From Streptococcus sp. CF8_St5-11 (GTDB lineage Bacteria; Bacillota; Bacilli; Lactobacillales; Streptococcaceae): a stretch of DNA of 64,000 nucleotides. Under the pieces are notes generated by a model. The model did no database searches, was not told the DNA's origin, and worked only from the letters and a program-made list of their open reading frames with translations. A program made the translations under genes and the position numbers. This document shows, in pieces, positions 45,921 to 54,974 of the stretch. The stretch covers positions 1 to 64,000 of the forward strand of contig NZ_JANCOJ010000001.1 in NCBI RefSeq assembly GCF_024295625.1. Direction: 5' to 3'. Each line of letters begins with the position of its first letter. Position 1 is the stretch's first letter.

Positions 45921-45958
45921 ATCTACTCCTTTATGGATTGAAAAATCTGTGTGCCTTA

Positions 45959-46015
45959 AGTATAACAAAAACGAGCAAAAATAAAAAATGTGATCACACT
46001 TGGATATCACATTTT
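45959..46015 (-). repeat. Terminator–promoter junction, copy 1
   Basis: On the minus strand AAAATGTGAT/ATCACATTTT forms a terminator for the immunity gene at 46029, followed by TTTTTATTTTTG and then TGTTATACT, an extended -10 box for the metallophosphoesterase gene. The same layout with shared sequence recurs at 48219–48277, and the -10 part recurs at 46911. Confidence 0.72.
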
Positions 46016-46028
46016 AAACGACCAGTCA

Positions 46029-46826
46029 TCATTTGATTTCAAAACCATAAAAATATTTTCTTCCTTCGACCCAGTCTCGCTTTGAAACATCTTCAATGTA
46101 ATCAATCATATTATCGATATCTTTTCTTGAAATTGTTTCGTTAACTTTTACTGGAACCCTTTTACCAGTAAATGTAGAAAGGAGAGCAGATTGAAGGTAT
46201 TTATGAAACTTACCTTCAACTTGGATACCAGTATACAATGAAGTCATGATTTCCTTAGCAAACATTCCCGGAAAGACAGGAGAGCCCTTATAGTAATAGG
46301 TATCTGGTTCTTTCTGTTCGCTTACTAACGACCATAATTCTTCAACCTCTTCTTCGGTTGCTTCCTCCGTCGATAATTTCTGATCATAAAAATAATCATC
46401 CAATGCATCTTGGATCGCATATTCAATGTCTGAATCGCTATCTTCCCACTCGTCCCAAAGTGCAAGCAAATAAGGAACTACTTCATAGGACATCGTGTCC
46501 ACAGCACCAGTGACAAATGTAAAAATAGCAAATTCTGACACATCGGATAAACATCTAAGATTGGAAACATCCCTTAAATCTTCATTGGTGCATACCGAGC
46601 AAAACAATCGAATACACAAATTTAAGACAGATTCATCTTTCGTTTGATTCATCAGTTCAATCAACAATGGTTTAACTGAAAAATCCCCCTTTTTTAATAT
46701 CTCTGCAATCAGTAAAATACATTCTTTTTCATCAGAAATAGACTCTAGATTAGTTTTCAACTCTTTAAGAGACAAAGGACTAACCCCACCAAAATCTACT
46801 CCTGTCAGTAGTAAGTTATTTTCCAT
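46029..46826 (-). CDS. Probable Imm47-like immunity protein of a polymorphic toxin system
   Basis: This 265-aa acidic soluble protein has a helical N-terminal half and a region rich in Asp/Glu (WEDSDSDIEYAIQDALDDYFYD), then CTD sequence FPGMFAKEIMTSLYTGIQ. It has no signal peptide. I recall the Imm47 family having this pattern, but the match is from memory and only moderate. Its place next to an orphan toxin tip supports an immunity role. ATG 46826 is preceded only by a weak TAGG. The base composition is more AT-rich than in flanking genes. Confidence 0.5.
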   Translation of the reverse strand: MENNLLLTGVDFGGVSPLSLKELKTNLESISDEKECILLIAEILKKGDFSVKPLLIELMNQTKDESVLNLCIRLFCSVCTNEDLRDVSNLRCLSDVSEFAIFTFVTGAVDTMSYEVVPYLLALWDEWEDSDSDIEYAIQDALDDYFYDQKLSTEEATEEEVEELWSLVSEQKEPDTYYYKGSPVFPGMFAKEIMTSLYTGIQVEGKFHKYLQSALLSTFTGKRVPVKVNETISRKDIDNMIDYIEDVSKRDWVEGRKYFYGFEIK

Positions 46827-46910
46827 CAAACCTAAAATCCATTCGTTCCTATTGTATTTTAAGACGTGTGATCACATCTCGCCCCGCCTAAATCAGCATA
46901 CAATAAAACT

Positions 46911-46967
46911 AGTATAACAAAAACGAGTACAAAACGTGAAAACCATCCACATGAATATGAATGGTTT
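46911..46967 (-). repeat. Terminator–promoter junction, copy 3 (divergent)
   Basis: On the minus strand AACCAT/ATGGTT forms a hairpin after the 46999 gene, followed by TACTCGTTTTTGTTATACT with the same extended -10 as copies 1 and 2. It is the likely promoter of the Imm47-like gene. Confidence 0.6.
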
Positions 46968-46998
46968 AGACTATATTATAATAAGGTTCTAGAATGAA

Positions 46999-47406
46999 CT
47001 AGATATTCCCTTCATCATCGGCTTCTTCATCCTCTACAACCTCTACATTCAAGTAACCATTATCTAGGTATTCTTCATGAGTGATTTCACCGCTATGATA
47101 CATAAATTGCTTATTTAATTTTATGGACATTTGCTTAAACTCTGAAAAGCTATCTGCTAATCCGTCTAGAGCCAAAAAGACATCTACAAAACCAGTTGTA
47201 TAATCTTGATCTTTTGATGAAGAAATCTTATCTTTCTTTTTGTCTAACAAGGTAATTCCATTTTTTAATTGCTCCAAGTAGTCTTCTATTTCATTCTCAC
47301 AAGTTTTTAAATCAATAAGATATTCAGAATTATCTATATGCTGTTTAATATTTAATTGTTCAAAAAAATCGATATATTGTCTTATTAGTTTGCTTACTTC
47401 AATCAT
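46999..47406 (-). CDS. Probable cognate immunity protein for the adjacent toxin tip
   Basis: This 135-aa protein is strongly acidic, especially at the C-terminus (VEVVEDEEADDE), mostly helical, and has no membrane segment. I recognise no family. Its ATG overlaps the stop of the toxin fragment by 4 nt, the usual toxin–immunity order with translational coupling. An acidic inhibitor is what a basic E3-like ribonuclease would need. The role is inferred from context. Confidence 0.5.
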   Translation of the reverse strand: MIEVSKLIRQYIDFFEQLNIKQHIDNSEYLIDLKTCENEIEDYLEQLKNGITLLDKKKDKISSSKDQDYTTGFVDVFLALDGLADSFSEFKQMSIKLNKQFMYHSGEITHEEYLDNGYLNVEVVEDEEADDEGNI

Positions 47407-48041
47407 TTATTTAGTCTCCGCCCTGCTCCTAATTTGGTCTTCATTTTGTTTATTGTACCGTCAATATTTATTACTTTTTTAAATTCTCCATTCGACTTAA
47501 ATACTTCCAAATGGTCTTTATGCATACCATCTAAATATATCTGATCACCTTTTTTAAGCCCAGGAATTCTCTTATCTACCACTTCATATATGGTTTGTCC
47601 ATCATACTGTCTCTTGGTCTTTCTCACCGAACTTTTTAACTGTTCACCAAAATCCGTCTCAAAAAATTCTTGCATATTATTAACTGGAGTAGGGATCGTT
47701 CTTCCCCCACCTCTTCCTTCAAATGCCGCAATCTTCTGTTTGTGATCGACTGAAATTTGTTGGATGCGATCGGCGAAATCATCGATCTTCGTTGAGACGT
47801 TAGACTTTGGAAGATTAACATTTCCATCCCCTGCAAGAGCAAGGGCAGGTTGACGTTGATTTCCAATGGAATCTATCATGTTTTGAACATTTTGTCGACC
47901 TGTTTCCATCGCATTATTGAAGTTCCGAACTTTAGTGGAAAGCGCCTCTGCTCCTGCCGCAACGGTTTTGTTCTTCACATTTGAAACACGGTTCTTGAAG
48001 TGTTCAAAAGCTTCTCCAGCTTGAACCTTGACATCGCCCAC
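47403..48041 (-). CDS. Orphan polymorphic toxin C-terminal tip, colicin E3-like cytotoxic domain
   Basis: The 212-aa frame from GTG 48041 ends in a domain with YLDGMHKDHLEVFKSNGEF and NIDGTINKMKTKLGAGRR, resembling the colicin E3 ribonuclease pattern Asp-x-x-His … Glu-Val … Asn-Gly … Asp … Arg. The upstream part is helical, like the stalk of a secreted toxin. The frame stays open without an ATG to about 48215, where it meets a promoter junction; no ribosome site fits GTG 48041. It looks like the 3' end of a larger toxin gene cut off from its secretion domain. E3-type RNases cut 16S rRNA; activity here is unproven. Confidence 0.55.
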   Translation of the reverse strand: MGDVKVQAGEAFEHFKNRVSNVKNKTVAAGAEALSTKVRNFNNAMETGRQNVQNMIDSIGNQRQPALALAGDGNVNLPKSNVSTKIDDFADRIQQISVDHKQKIAAFEGRGGGRTIPTPVNNMQEFFETDFGEQLKSSVRKTKRQYDGQTIYEVVDKRIPGLKKGDQIYLDGMHKDHLEVFKSNGEFKKVINIDGTINKMKTKLGAGRRLNK

Positions 48042-48218
48042 CTTGGTCTTAACATCTGTCCAAGTTGTTTTGACGCTATCTTTAATATTAGCCTTAAAGC
48101 TAGTTGCTTCCCCACTGTGGATGTTGACATTGGCTGCTTGACTTGCTCGGTAGGATTTGTATTTATTTCCGAGGTGGCCAGTAGCTGACTGGTAATAAAG
48201 TGTTAGAAGTTTAAATCC

Positions 48219-48277
48219 AGTATAACAAAAACTTACAAAAATAAAAAATGCGATAACACTCTAGTTATCACATTTTT
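48219..48277 (-). repeat. Terminator–promoter junction, copy 2
   Basis: On the minus strand GTGATAAC/GTTATCGC forms a hairpin with a T run (terminator of the 48316 gene), followed by TTTTTATTTTTG and TGTTATACT. It matches copy 1 (45959–46015) over most of its length. Confidence 0.72.
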
Positions 48278-48315
48278 GCGTAGAAGTAGCCTGATAGTCA
48301 ATTGAAATTTTTAAA

Positions 48316-48651
48316 TTATTGATCTTTAGCAATCTTTAAAAATGCTTGCTTAAAATCCTCATACATTTCAAAAGCAATTTTCATAACATCCCGAAAATCA
48401 ATATAATCAGAAATAACTGGATCTAGAATAATATACTCTCTAGAAATTAGCCATTTAGCATAAGATGCAAAGGGACTACCCATGATGGCTTTATCTCCTT
48501 CATATATGAGCCAAATCAATTCCAATCTACCATGTTCAAAAGCAAAATGAAAACCAAAACGAAAATTCTCAACTTGCTGCAAGTTAATATGGAAAAATCG
48601 TTCTCGCTTATCATACTGAACATCATAGCCCAATGATTCTACGATTTCCAA
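48316..48651 (-). CDS. Hypothetical protein, probably 5'-truncated (immunity-like)
   Basis: This 111-aa soluble protein (FRFGFHFAFEHGRLELIWLIYE, shown in part) is not recognised. The only start available is TTG 48651, without a ribosome site. The same frame continues upstream with plausible codons ([15 protein letters not shown]) up to the stop region of uvrC without any ATG, as if the original start codon was lost when this fragment was joined behind uvrC. It may be untranslated. It is AT-rich like the rest of the islet. Confidence 0.4.
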   Translation of the reverse strand: MEIVESLGYDVQYDKRERFFHINLQQVENFRFGFHFAFEHGRLELIWLIYEGDKAIMGSPFASYAKWLISREYIILDPVISDYIDFRDVMKIAFEMYEDFKQAFLKIAKDQ

Positions 48652-48688
48652 TAAATAATCAAGCTCTTGACCCTCTGGTGTCCTATCT

Positions 48689-50521
48689 TTACTGTAAGTC
48701 TTTTACCGGCTCTGCCACTTCCATTAAGGGACTTGCTTCTTCCTGCTTTCCTTGATAGAGCTTGGCTTGCACCGCTTCAGCCACTGCTCGTGGGATGCCA
48801 ACTGTGACGATCTCATCCACAGTAGCTTCTTTGATCTTGGTCAGTGACTTGAAGTGCTTCATCAGCAACTGCTTGCGTTTTGGTCCCAATCCTTCGATGC
48901 CGTCCAGCTGGGAGGAGAAGGAATTTTTGGACCGTAGCTGGCGGTGGAAGGTGATGGCGAAACGGTGGACTTCATCCTGAATCCGTTGCAGAAGGAAAAA
49001 TTCCTGCGAGGTTCGAGAGAGTTCGATGACTTGGAGAGGATCGCCGAAGAGCAATTCATGGGTCTGGTGCTTGTCATTCTTTTGCAGGCCTGCGATGGGA
49101 ATGTCCAGCCCCAACTCCTCTTGGATCACTTGCTTAGCGATATTGACCTGGCCCTGACCCCCATCGATGACGATCAGATCTGGTGGCGTCAGGCCATCCC
49201 GCATGACACGGCTGTAGCGTCTGCGAATGACTTCCCGCATGCTGGCATAGTCATCTGGCCCGACGACGGTCTTAATCTTGTACTTGCGGTAGTCCTTTTT
49301 GCTTGGCTTCCCATTGACAAAGACCACCATGGCTGAGACCGGACTGGTCCCCATGATGTTGGAGTTGTCAAAGGACTCAATGCGCACAGGAGTTGGGATT
49401 TGCAGGAGTTTTCCAAGATTTTCAATAGCACCTTGGGTCTTTTCCATGGATTTTTCAAGGAGATTAAACTTCTGCTCCAGACTAACACGCGCATTCTTGA
49501 TGGCCAGATTGACCAACTGCTTCTTCTCCCCACGCTGGGGCTTGAGGACCTTGGTATCTACAAGGGCCTTGACCGGTTCCTCATCGATATCCTGAGGGAT
49601 CAGGATTTCATTGGGGATCAGGTGGGATTTCTCCTGGTAAAACTGTCCCACATAGGTCAAGAAATCCTCGTCTGGATCATTGTAGTATGGGAAAAGATTG
49701 ACGTCGCGCTCAATCAGCTTGCCCTGACGGACAAAGAAGACCTGCACACACATCCAGCCCTTGTCCACGTAGTAGCCAAAGACATCCCGGTTCTGCAAAT
49801 CCTTGGCCATGACCCGCTGTTTGGTCCGCAGGGTCCCGATGGCCTGGATTAGATCCCGGTACTCGGCTGCCCGCTCAAATTCCATGTTTTGCGCAGCGGT
49901 AGTCATCTTGAGCTTGAGCTCATCGATAATCTTGTCATCCTGCCCCTTGAGGAAATCAGAAACCTCCTGGGCCATGCCCTTGAAATAGGCCTCGTCCTTG
50001 TGGCAGACCGTGTGAGCCATACATTGCCCTAAATGGTAGTAAAAGCAGACCTTGGAAGGCGGATTGGTACACTTGCGGAATGGGAAAATTCGATCCAAAA
50101 GCCGTTTGATCTCATTGGCCGCTCCCACATCTGGATAGGGACCGAAATAGAGACCGCCGTCCTTTTTGACCTGGCGCGTGATGATGAGGCGCGGATAGCG
50201 CTCATTGGTAATCTTGATGAAGGGATAGGACTTGTCGTCCTTGAGCATGATATTGTACTTGGGCTTGTTTTCCTTGATGAGGTTGATCTCAAGAAGCAAG
50301 GCCTCAATATTGGACTCAGTGACGATAAACTCAAAATCTACAATCTCAGATACCAGCGCTTCTGTCTTGGTATCATGGCTCCCTCTGAAATAGGACCGCA
50401 CCCGATTGCGAAGATTCTTGGCCTTCCCCACATAGATGATGGTACCGTTCTTGTCTTTGTGAATGTAACAGCCCGGACTCGTCGGCAAGAGCTCGAGCTT
50501 GGATTTAATCAAGTTATTCAT
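48689..50521 (-). CDS. uvrC: Excinuclease ABC subunit C
   Basis: This 610-aa nuclease makes both incisions in nucleotide excision repair. The GIY-YIG domain is N-terminal ([21 protein letters not shown], shown in part; about residues 13–95), with a Cys cluster ([15 protein letters not shown]), a UVR motif (about 205–240), an RNase H-like second nuclease with [10 protein letters not shown] and VIDGGQGQ, and C-terminal helix-hairpin-helix repeats ([10 protein letters not shown]). It reads more GC-rich than its neighbours. The -10 box is only seven nucleotides before the ATG and there is no ribosome site. Confidence 0.97.
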   Translation of the reverse strand: MNNLIKSKLELLPTSPGCYIHKDKNGTIIYVGKAKNLRNRVRSYFRGSHDTKTEALVSEIVDFEFIVTESNIEALLLEINLIKENKPKYNIMLKDDKSYPFIKITNERYPRLIITRQVKKDGGLYFGPYPDVGAANEIKRLLDRIFPFRKCTNPPSKVCFYYHLGQCMAHTVCHKDEAYFKGMAQEVSDFLKGQDDKIIDELKLKMTTAAQNMEFERAAEYRDLIQAIGTLRTKQRVMAKDLQNRDVFGYYVDKGWMCVQVFFVRQGKLIERDVNLFPYYNDPDEDFLTYVGQFYQEKSHLIPNEILIPQDIDEEPVKALVDTKVLKPQRGEKKQLVNLAIKNARVSLEQKFNLLEKSMEKTQGAIENLGKLLQIPTPVRIESFDNSNIMGTSPVSAMVVFVNGKPSKKDYRKYKIKTVVGPDDYASMREVIRRRYSRVMRDGLTPPDLIVIDGGQGQVNIAKQVIQEELGLDIPIAGLQKNDKHQTHELLFGDPLQVIELSRTSQEFFLLQRIQDEVHRFAITFHRQLRSKNSFSSQLDGIEGLGPKRKQLLMKHFKSLTKIKEATVDEIVTVGIPRAVAEAVQAKLYQGKQEEASPLMEVAEPVKDLQ

Positions 50522-50528
50522 ACTCTCT

Positions 50529-50561
50529 ATTATAGCAAAAAAGAGAGGGGGTAGCCTCTCT
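50529..50561 (-). promoter_or_regulatory. Overlapping terminator and promoter before uvrC
   Basis: On the minus strand AGAGAGG/CCTCTCT forms the terminator of the 50639 gene; its T run flows into TTGCTATAAT (-10 at 50534–50529). AGAGAGT and then the uvrC ATG follow. The 22-bp stretch 50526–50547 recurs exactly at 51116–51137. Confidence 0.7.
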
Positions 50562-50638
50562 CTAGTATGTTTGTATTATTGTTATCCACCTTCACCAAGT
50601 AAAAAATAATTATTAAAAGGTATATCAGATAGTCATCC

Positions 50639-51046
50639 TCAATCCTTTATCTTCACTTGCCCTTTTTCATATCCCGAATACCAACTACTATTCGGACTGA
50701 CATATTCAGGTAATTCCTTTTGTGGTTGATCTCCTGAAAGGGTTAAAAGCCCATCATGTATCAAACAAGTGTACTTCTCTGAATCTCTAACAAATTCATT
50801 ATTTTCAGTATCATATGAGTAAGTATGCTCTGAACTACCTTCCTTTATGGTTATCTGCTCTCCTTCTATTTTTATCCACGATGTTTTATCTAGGGAGGCC
50901 GTTTTAGTTGATTCATTTTTTACCGTCAGATAGTATATTCCATCTTTTGATTTCATCTCATCAAGGGTAGTCGTGATAATCCCTAAAATCATCAGTGCAG
51001 GAATAATCAACAGAAACCATTTCCATTTTTTAGATTTATTTTTCAT
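50639..51046 (-). CDS. Hypothetical membrane-anchored extracytoplasmic protein
   Basis: This 135-aa protein has a basic N-terminus, one helix (about residues 9–27), and a small outer domain that looks beta-rich (ISYL-type strands around GIYYLTVKNESTK, WIKIEGEQITIKEG, YTCLIHDGLLTLSGD). The function is unknown. GGAG lies 12 nt before the ATG. It has its own promoter, a copy of the uvrC promoter, and its own terminator, and looks inserted between the CPBP gene and uvrC. Confidence 0.6.
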   Translation of the reverse strand: MKNKSKKWKWFLLIIPALMILGIITTTLDEMKSKDGIYYLTVKNESTKTASLDKTSWIKIEGEQITIKEGSSEHTYSYDTENNEFVRDSEKYTCLIHDGLLTLSGDQPQKELPEYVSPNSSWYSGYEKGQVKIKD

Positions 51047-51115
51047 TAGTAACCATTACTCCATTTAATTTTAAATTTCGTTTTTTTAAAGTTCAAATTT
51101 TGCATTTCTACTTTT

Positions 51116-51158
51116 TCTATTATAGCAAAAAAGAGAGATCTAAAACGATCCCCCTTTA
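51116..51158 (-). promoter_or_regulatory. Overlapping terminator and promoter before the 50639 gene
   Basis: On the minus strand GGGGATC/GATCTCTC forms a hairpin (with G·T pairs) ending the CPBP transcript; its T run leads into TTGCTATAAT (-10 at 51124–51119). This duplicates the junction before uvrC. Confidence 0.65.
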
Positions 51159-51175
51159 CTAGCAATCGATAATCT

Positions 51176-52159
51176 TTATCCTTTGAGATTAGCCATCTGG
51201 AAGATCGGAATCACATAAGGAACAATAGACATCAGGATAGTGAATAGCACGAAGAACCAGAACCAGAAGGACGCGAGGGCACGCTGGAAAACTCCCGGTT
51301 GAGGTTTATTGGCTTGAATATAAGCCTTGATAGTTGGCCATTTAGTCGCAAGAACCACTATCATCACAATGGAACCAATAGCTAAAACACCGATTTGGAG
51401 CCAATTCGCTAGTCCCTCATCCACATGATAGGCTACATAATGCAGGCCTTGGGAAATGACAAAGTTATTGAAAATGTGATAGAAAATAGCCCACCAGATA
51501 TTGTATTCAAAGGCAATGTAGCCGAAACCTAGGCCAATGATACTCGCGAAAAAGAGCTGATCAAAATTGGCATGGAAGAGACCAAACAAGATAGCCGTCA
51601 TGACAATGGCAAAGACCTTGCCATACCGTTCCAAGCCACGCAAGCCTGCTCCACGGAAGAAGAATTCCTCTGTGATTGGACCAAAAAAGCCAGCATACAA
51701 GAGCATGGTCCATGATCGCTCAATCGTATCACCTAGATCGGGTGTTGGAGAATGAAGGCCAATGGTCTCAAACATGCGCTCAATCACTTGTGTCATCACA
51801 GATGAAAAGACTTGAGAAAAGCCAAGAAAGGCGAGAAGAATAAAGAAGACTGAAAGAGTCATCTTACGTCCCTTGTGCTTAAGATCATATTTATAAAGGG
51901 CCTTCTTGCGATAAGCATTAAAGAGAAAGAGTCCAATGGAAATAGAGATAAGGTAGGGAATACCTGCCCAAACATTCAGGGCATTGAGTTTCTCCGTTAC
52001 TTGACTTGGATCTTTTCTGAGAGAGCCTGCTATGGTCAATCCAAGGAGGACTTCCCACAGGACGGTTACCAAGGTCATTACCAAGAGATAAATGGCAAGG
52101 GTCCCAGAATACCTTCCTATATCTTTTTTAGGGTCTAATAATCGGTTGTATTGGTTCAT
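51176..52159 (-). CDS. CPBP-family intramembrane metalloprotease
   Basis: This 327-aa protein has about eight membrane helices and the CPBP motifs EEFFFR, FGLFH and HIFNN. It is a separate paralogue of the protein at 4243–5181, not a close copy. Its ATG overlaps the stop of the TIGR01906-like gene by 4 nt, placing it last in a six-gene minus-strand run from hemW. Its substrate is unknown. Confidence 0.87.
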   Translation of the reverse strand: MNQYNRLLDPKKDIGRYSGTLAIYLLVMTLVTVLWEVLLGLTIAGSLRKDPSQVTEKLNALNVWAGIPYLISISIGLFLFNAYRKKALYKYDLKHKGRKMTLSVFFILLAFLGFSQVFSSVMTQVIERMFETIGLHSPTPDLGDTIERSWTMLLYAGFFGPITEEFFFRGAGLRGLERYGKVFAIVMTAILFGLFHANFDQLFFASIIGLGFGYIAFEYNIWWAIFYHIFNNFVISQGLHYVAYHVDEGLANWLQIGVLAIGSIVMIVVLATKWPTIKAYIQANKPQPGVFQRALASFWFWFFVLFTILMSIVPYVIPIFQMANLKG

Positions 52160-52779
52160 TTCTTCCTCCTAGAAAATAGATAAAAACTTGCACACATTCC
52201 TTCGTATAAGACAAAGAAAATCAAAAAGGCATGCATAAAGTAGTCTTCTGGTAATGCAAGAATAATCGAATCCACGCGCGGATCAAAGAGCCAAGTATTG
52301 TCCCCAGCAAATAAGACCTGATGAAAGAGCGTAAAGAATTGATCAAAGCCAATCATAACAGCTATCACTGCAATCACCACTGGTAAAACCATCATCCAAA
52401 AGAAGAGACTACGGTACAAGGTAAGGTAGCCTTTTTTGACAACTGTCCGCATAAACTGGATAAAACCAGGGAGTGTGACCACGAAAACGACCGTCACTAA
52501 GTGAAATAGGTACTTGACGGCCTCAAAATGATGCAGTCCATTTTTTGAAGAGGGGAATTGAGGCATCTTCAACACCCATTGAAAAGGATTGGTCAAGTAG
52601 TTCATCAAGACATTAAAATTCTTCATGATGACAGAAGCCGAAAAACCAGTCCGGCTTTGAATCCCCAACCAATGAATCTCCATGGGATAGAGGGCCCAAG
52701 CGAGAGCAATGGTGAGAAGGATTGCAGCTGACAAGATAAAGAAAAATAGGTTAATTGATTTCAAACTTTTAAGCATCAA
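52156..52779 (-). CDS. TIGR01906 family integral membrane protein
   Basis: This 207-aa protein has about five helices, one at the N-terminus and a cluster from about residue 85, with [20 protein letters not shown] between, which is typical of the TIGR01906 family found in lactobacilli and streptococci. The function is unknown. The first ATG lies inside the end of the HAD gene (11-nt overlap); a second ATG follows directly. Confidence 0.8.
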   Translation of the reverse strand: MMLKSLKSINLFFFILSAAILLTIALAWALYPMEIHWLGIQSRTGFSASVIMKNFNVLMNYLTNPFQWVLKMPQFPSSKNGLHHFEAVKYLFHLVTVVFVVTLPGFIQFMRTVVKKGYLTLYRSLFFWMMVLPVVIAVIAVMIGFDQFFTLFHQVLFAGDNTWLFDPRVDSIILALPEDYFMHAFLIFFVLYEGMCASFYLFSRRKK

Positions 52780-53539
52780 AATCCCACTCCGCTAGACTGG
52801 CAACAACATGTGTCGGTGAGATTGGTAAGGTTGGCACTTCTTCTGGTTTGGTAAAACCTGTCGTCACCAAAAGGGTCGGAATCCCATTGTCAATACCAGC
52901 ACGAATATCTGTTAGATAATTATCCCCTACCATAACGACTTCTTCTCTTTCAAGACCCAAGTGTTCAATAGCCTTATCCATGATGATGGCCTTTGGTTTT
53001 CCAATGATCACAGGCTCTACCCGTGTTGCTGCTTCGACAAGGGCAATCAGGGATCCTGCCCCTGGCATCAAGCCACGCTCTGTTGGAATGTTCAGGTCCG
53101 GATTGGTCCCAATAAAGTGAGCTCCTTTTTGAATCGCCAAGGTCGCAAGAGCAAACTTCTCATAATCCACTTGCCAATCGAGGCCAATCACCACATAATC
53201 AGGTGCTTCTTCATCGATGATATAGCCAGCTTCTTCAATAGCATCTTTGAGCCCCGCTTCTCCGATCACATAGACCTTTTTGCCCAGATTTTGGTCATTC
53301 ATGTAGTCAATGGTCGCAAGGGTAGCTGTATAGATAGTCGAAACTGGGGTTTTTATATTGAAATGAGTGGCCAGCATATCCCGAACAGTCTCTGGTGTGC
53401 GGGTTGTATTGTTGGTCACAAAGAGATAGGGAATCTCACGCGCCTGCAGTTCATGAACAAAAGCTTCTCCTGCAGGAATTCGTGATTTTCCTTTGTAAAT
53501 AGTGCCATCCAAATCAATCAAATAGCCCTTATAGTGCAT
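52769..53539 (-). CDS. HAD-IIA family phosphatase (NagD-like, TIGR01457)
   Basis: This 256-aa HAD hydrolase has motif [12 protein letters not shown], motif [11 protein letters not shown], the conserved Lys in [10 protein letters not shown], and motif [14 protein letters not shown]. The C2 cap type and length match the Gram-positive NagD-like subfamily, which dephosphorylates sugar phosphates or nucleotides. It starts directly after the stop of the upstream membrane protein gene. Confidence 0.9.
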   Translation of the reverse strand: MHYKGYLIDLDGTIYKGKSRIPAGEAFVHELQAREIPYLFVTNNTTRTPETVRDMLATHFNIKTPVSTIYTATLATIDYMNDQNLGKKVYVIGEAGLKDAIEEAGYIIDEEAPDYVVIGLDWQVDYEKFALATLAIQKGAHFIGTNPDLNIPTERGLMPGAGSLIALVEAATRVEPVIIGKPKAIIMDKAIEHLGLEREEVVMVGDNYLTDIRAGIDNGIPTLLVTTGFTKPEEVPTLPISPTHVVASLAEWDFDA

Positions 53540-54226
53540 TTATTCTTCCCTTTCTGTGTCAGCTTCTTCATGAAACTTCTCTGCATCGACTCGTCCACCA
53601 GAACCATATAAGAGCAATGCTCCAGCATAGAGGACAAATTGTAACACCAAACCTGTAAAATTAATCCCTTGACTTCCCGATTGGGTGAACAAGAAGGATG
53701 CTACCATGAGGATCACAATGGTCAATAACAAGCCTATCACGGTTGCCTGATCCACACTGATTTGATAAACCGTGCGTTTAGTGCTCCGATTTTTCCCGTC
53801 AGACTTAGTTTCTGGTTGCAAATTCTCCACAAAATCAGTCACCAAGGTCGCAGCGAGGCTGACTGTTGTGCTAAAGAGCACGCCTTGGGACAAGCGGTGA
53901 TAGAAATTGGACCAGAAGGATCCTGATTGGCTAGTAATCCCAATCGAGAAGATCATGACCGGTAAAAGAAAGGCCAAGGTGAAATGGATCCAGACCCGAT
54001 ACCAGCGTATATCTTCTCTTAAAAAGCGATTAAAACTCTCTAAATTCAAGCGATAGCGGAAAAATTTATAAATTTCCTCTACCAGGATGATGCCCAAAGC
54101 ACAAAGAGTCAAGAGCCAATCTCCCAACATGTACAAAGGGTTCTTTTGACGCTTGGCATAGGCCACAACCCGTTTTTGATAGCTTTCAAGTTCCTGTTTT
54201 TTATTTTTTAATCTTCTACTTTCCAT
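53540..54226 (-). CDS. Hypothetical membrane protein, four to five helices
   Basis: This 228-aa protein has a basic N-terminus (ESRRLKNKKQELESYQKR, a short coiled coil), about five helices (45–65, 92–112, 120–140, 165–190, 195–215) and an acidic tail. I recognise no family. Its ATG lies inside the thioesterase gene end and its stop abuts the next ATG, so it is tightly embedded in the hemW–thioesterase–HAD run. Confidence 0.65.
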   Translation of the reverse strand: MESRRLKNKKQELESYQKRVVAYAKRQKNPLYMLGDWLLTLCALGIILVEEIYKFFRYRLNLESFNRFLREDIRWYRVWIHFTLAFLLPVMIFSIGITSQSGSFWSNFYHRLSQGVLFSTTVSLAATLVTDFVENLQPETKSDGKNRSTKRTVYQISVDQATVIGLLLTIVILMVASFLFTQSGSQGINFTGLVLQFVLYAGALLLYGSGGRVDAEKFHEEADTEREE

Positions 54227-54971
54227 AATTCCAACCCTTTTCTTCTACTTCTTCCCACTCAATTTCAGCTTGGGCATTGATCTGACTATCTGAAGTAATT
54301 TGGTGCTGAGTTTTCAAGCCCTCTTGTTCATATTGAGAGGTGATGAGACCTCCTGCTAGCACTTCTTTGACATATTTTAGATGAACTTTTTTAGGGATAT
54401 GATGGGTCAAGAAGTCTGCTCCCATCACCTCAAAAACCCAGTCCAAGTACTTGCTATTGTTGACATGTCCGTTCATATCCAAGTCGTAAAACCGAACCCG
54501 GTATTCTTGTTCGACGCCGCCCTCTAATTCTTTGAAACGGGGACCACGGATCATGGTTTTTGAAAATTCAGAGTCAAAGGCATCCGTGATTTCGCTCATA
54601 ACTGGATGGACCTTGCGCGTATCCCGATCCATCAAGACAAAAGTCGCGACCATCTCAATGATAGTATTTCCTGCTTCATCCTTGATATTAAAGGCCCGGT
54701 AGCAGAAAAGTCGATTGTGACTCTTGGCATAGGTTTCGATAGTGATTTTCTCATCAAAAACAGGGAGACGCTCGATCTTCATATTGTAATCCGTGATAAT
54801 CCAGACTAGATTGTAGTTCTCTAAAATGTACATATCACTCATACCCAGCTCAATCGATTGCATGCCCGATACCTGTAAAGACAGCAAGATCAATTGGGGA
54901 ATCTTAATATAACCATTGACATCGCTCATATCAAACGGAATTTTCATGCTGTATTCAAATGTTTTTGCCAT
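54216..54971 (-). CDS. Acyl-ACP thioesterase (FatA/TE family)
   Basis: This 251-aa double hotdog protein has the N-terminal half with FDMSDVNGYIKIPQL and the C-terminal half with FYDLDMNGHVNNSKYLDW, which holds the Asp/Asn/His catalytic set of plant-type FatA and bacterial TE proteins. It releases fatty acids from acyl carrier protein. It lies 3 nt after hemW on the same strand. Confidence 0.88.
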   Translation of the reverse strand: MAKTFEYSMKIPFDMSDVNGYIKIPQLILLSLQVSGMQSIELGMSDMYILENYNLVWIITDYNMKIERLPVFDEKITIETYAKSHNRLFCYRAFNIKDEAGNTIIEMVATFVLMDRDTRKVHPVMSEITDAFDSEFSKTMIRGPRFKELEGGVEQEYRVRFYDLDMNGHVNNSKYLDWVFEVMGADFLTHHIPKKVHLKYVKEVLAGGLITSQYEQEGLKTQHQITSDSQINAQAEIEWEEVEEKGWNYGK

Positions 54972-54974
54972 TTT

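Noticed and set aside
46029..48651. Islet as a restriction or abortive-infection phage defence system
   Set aside because: No nuclease, methylase, ATPase or sensor domain beyond the E3-like tip; the toxin–immunity reading fits better.
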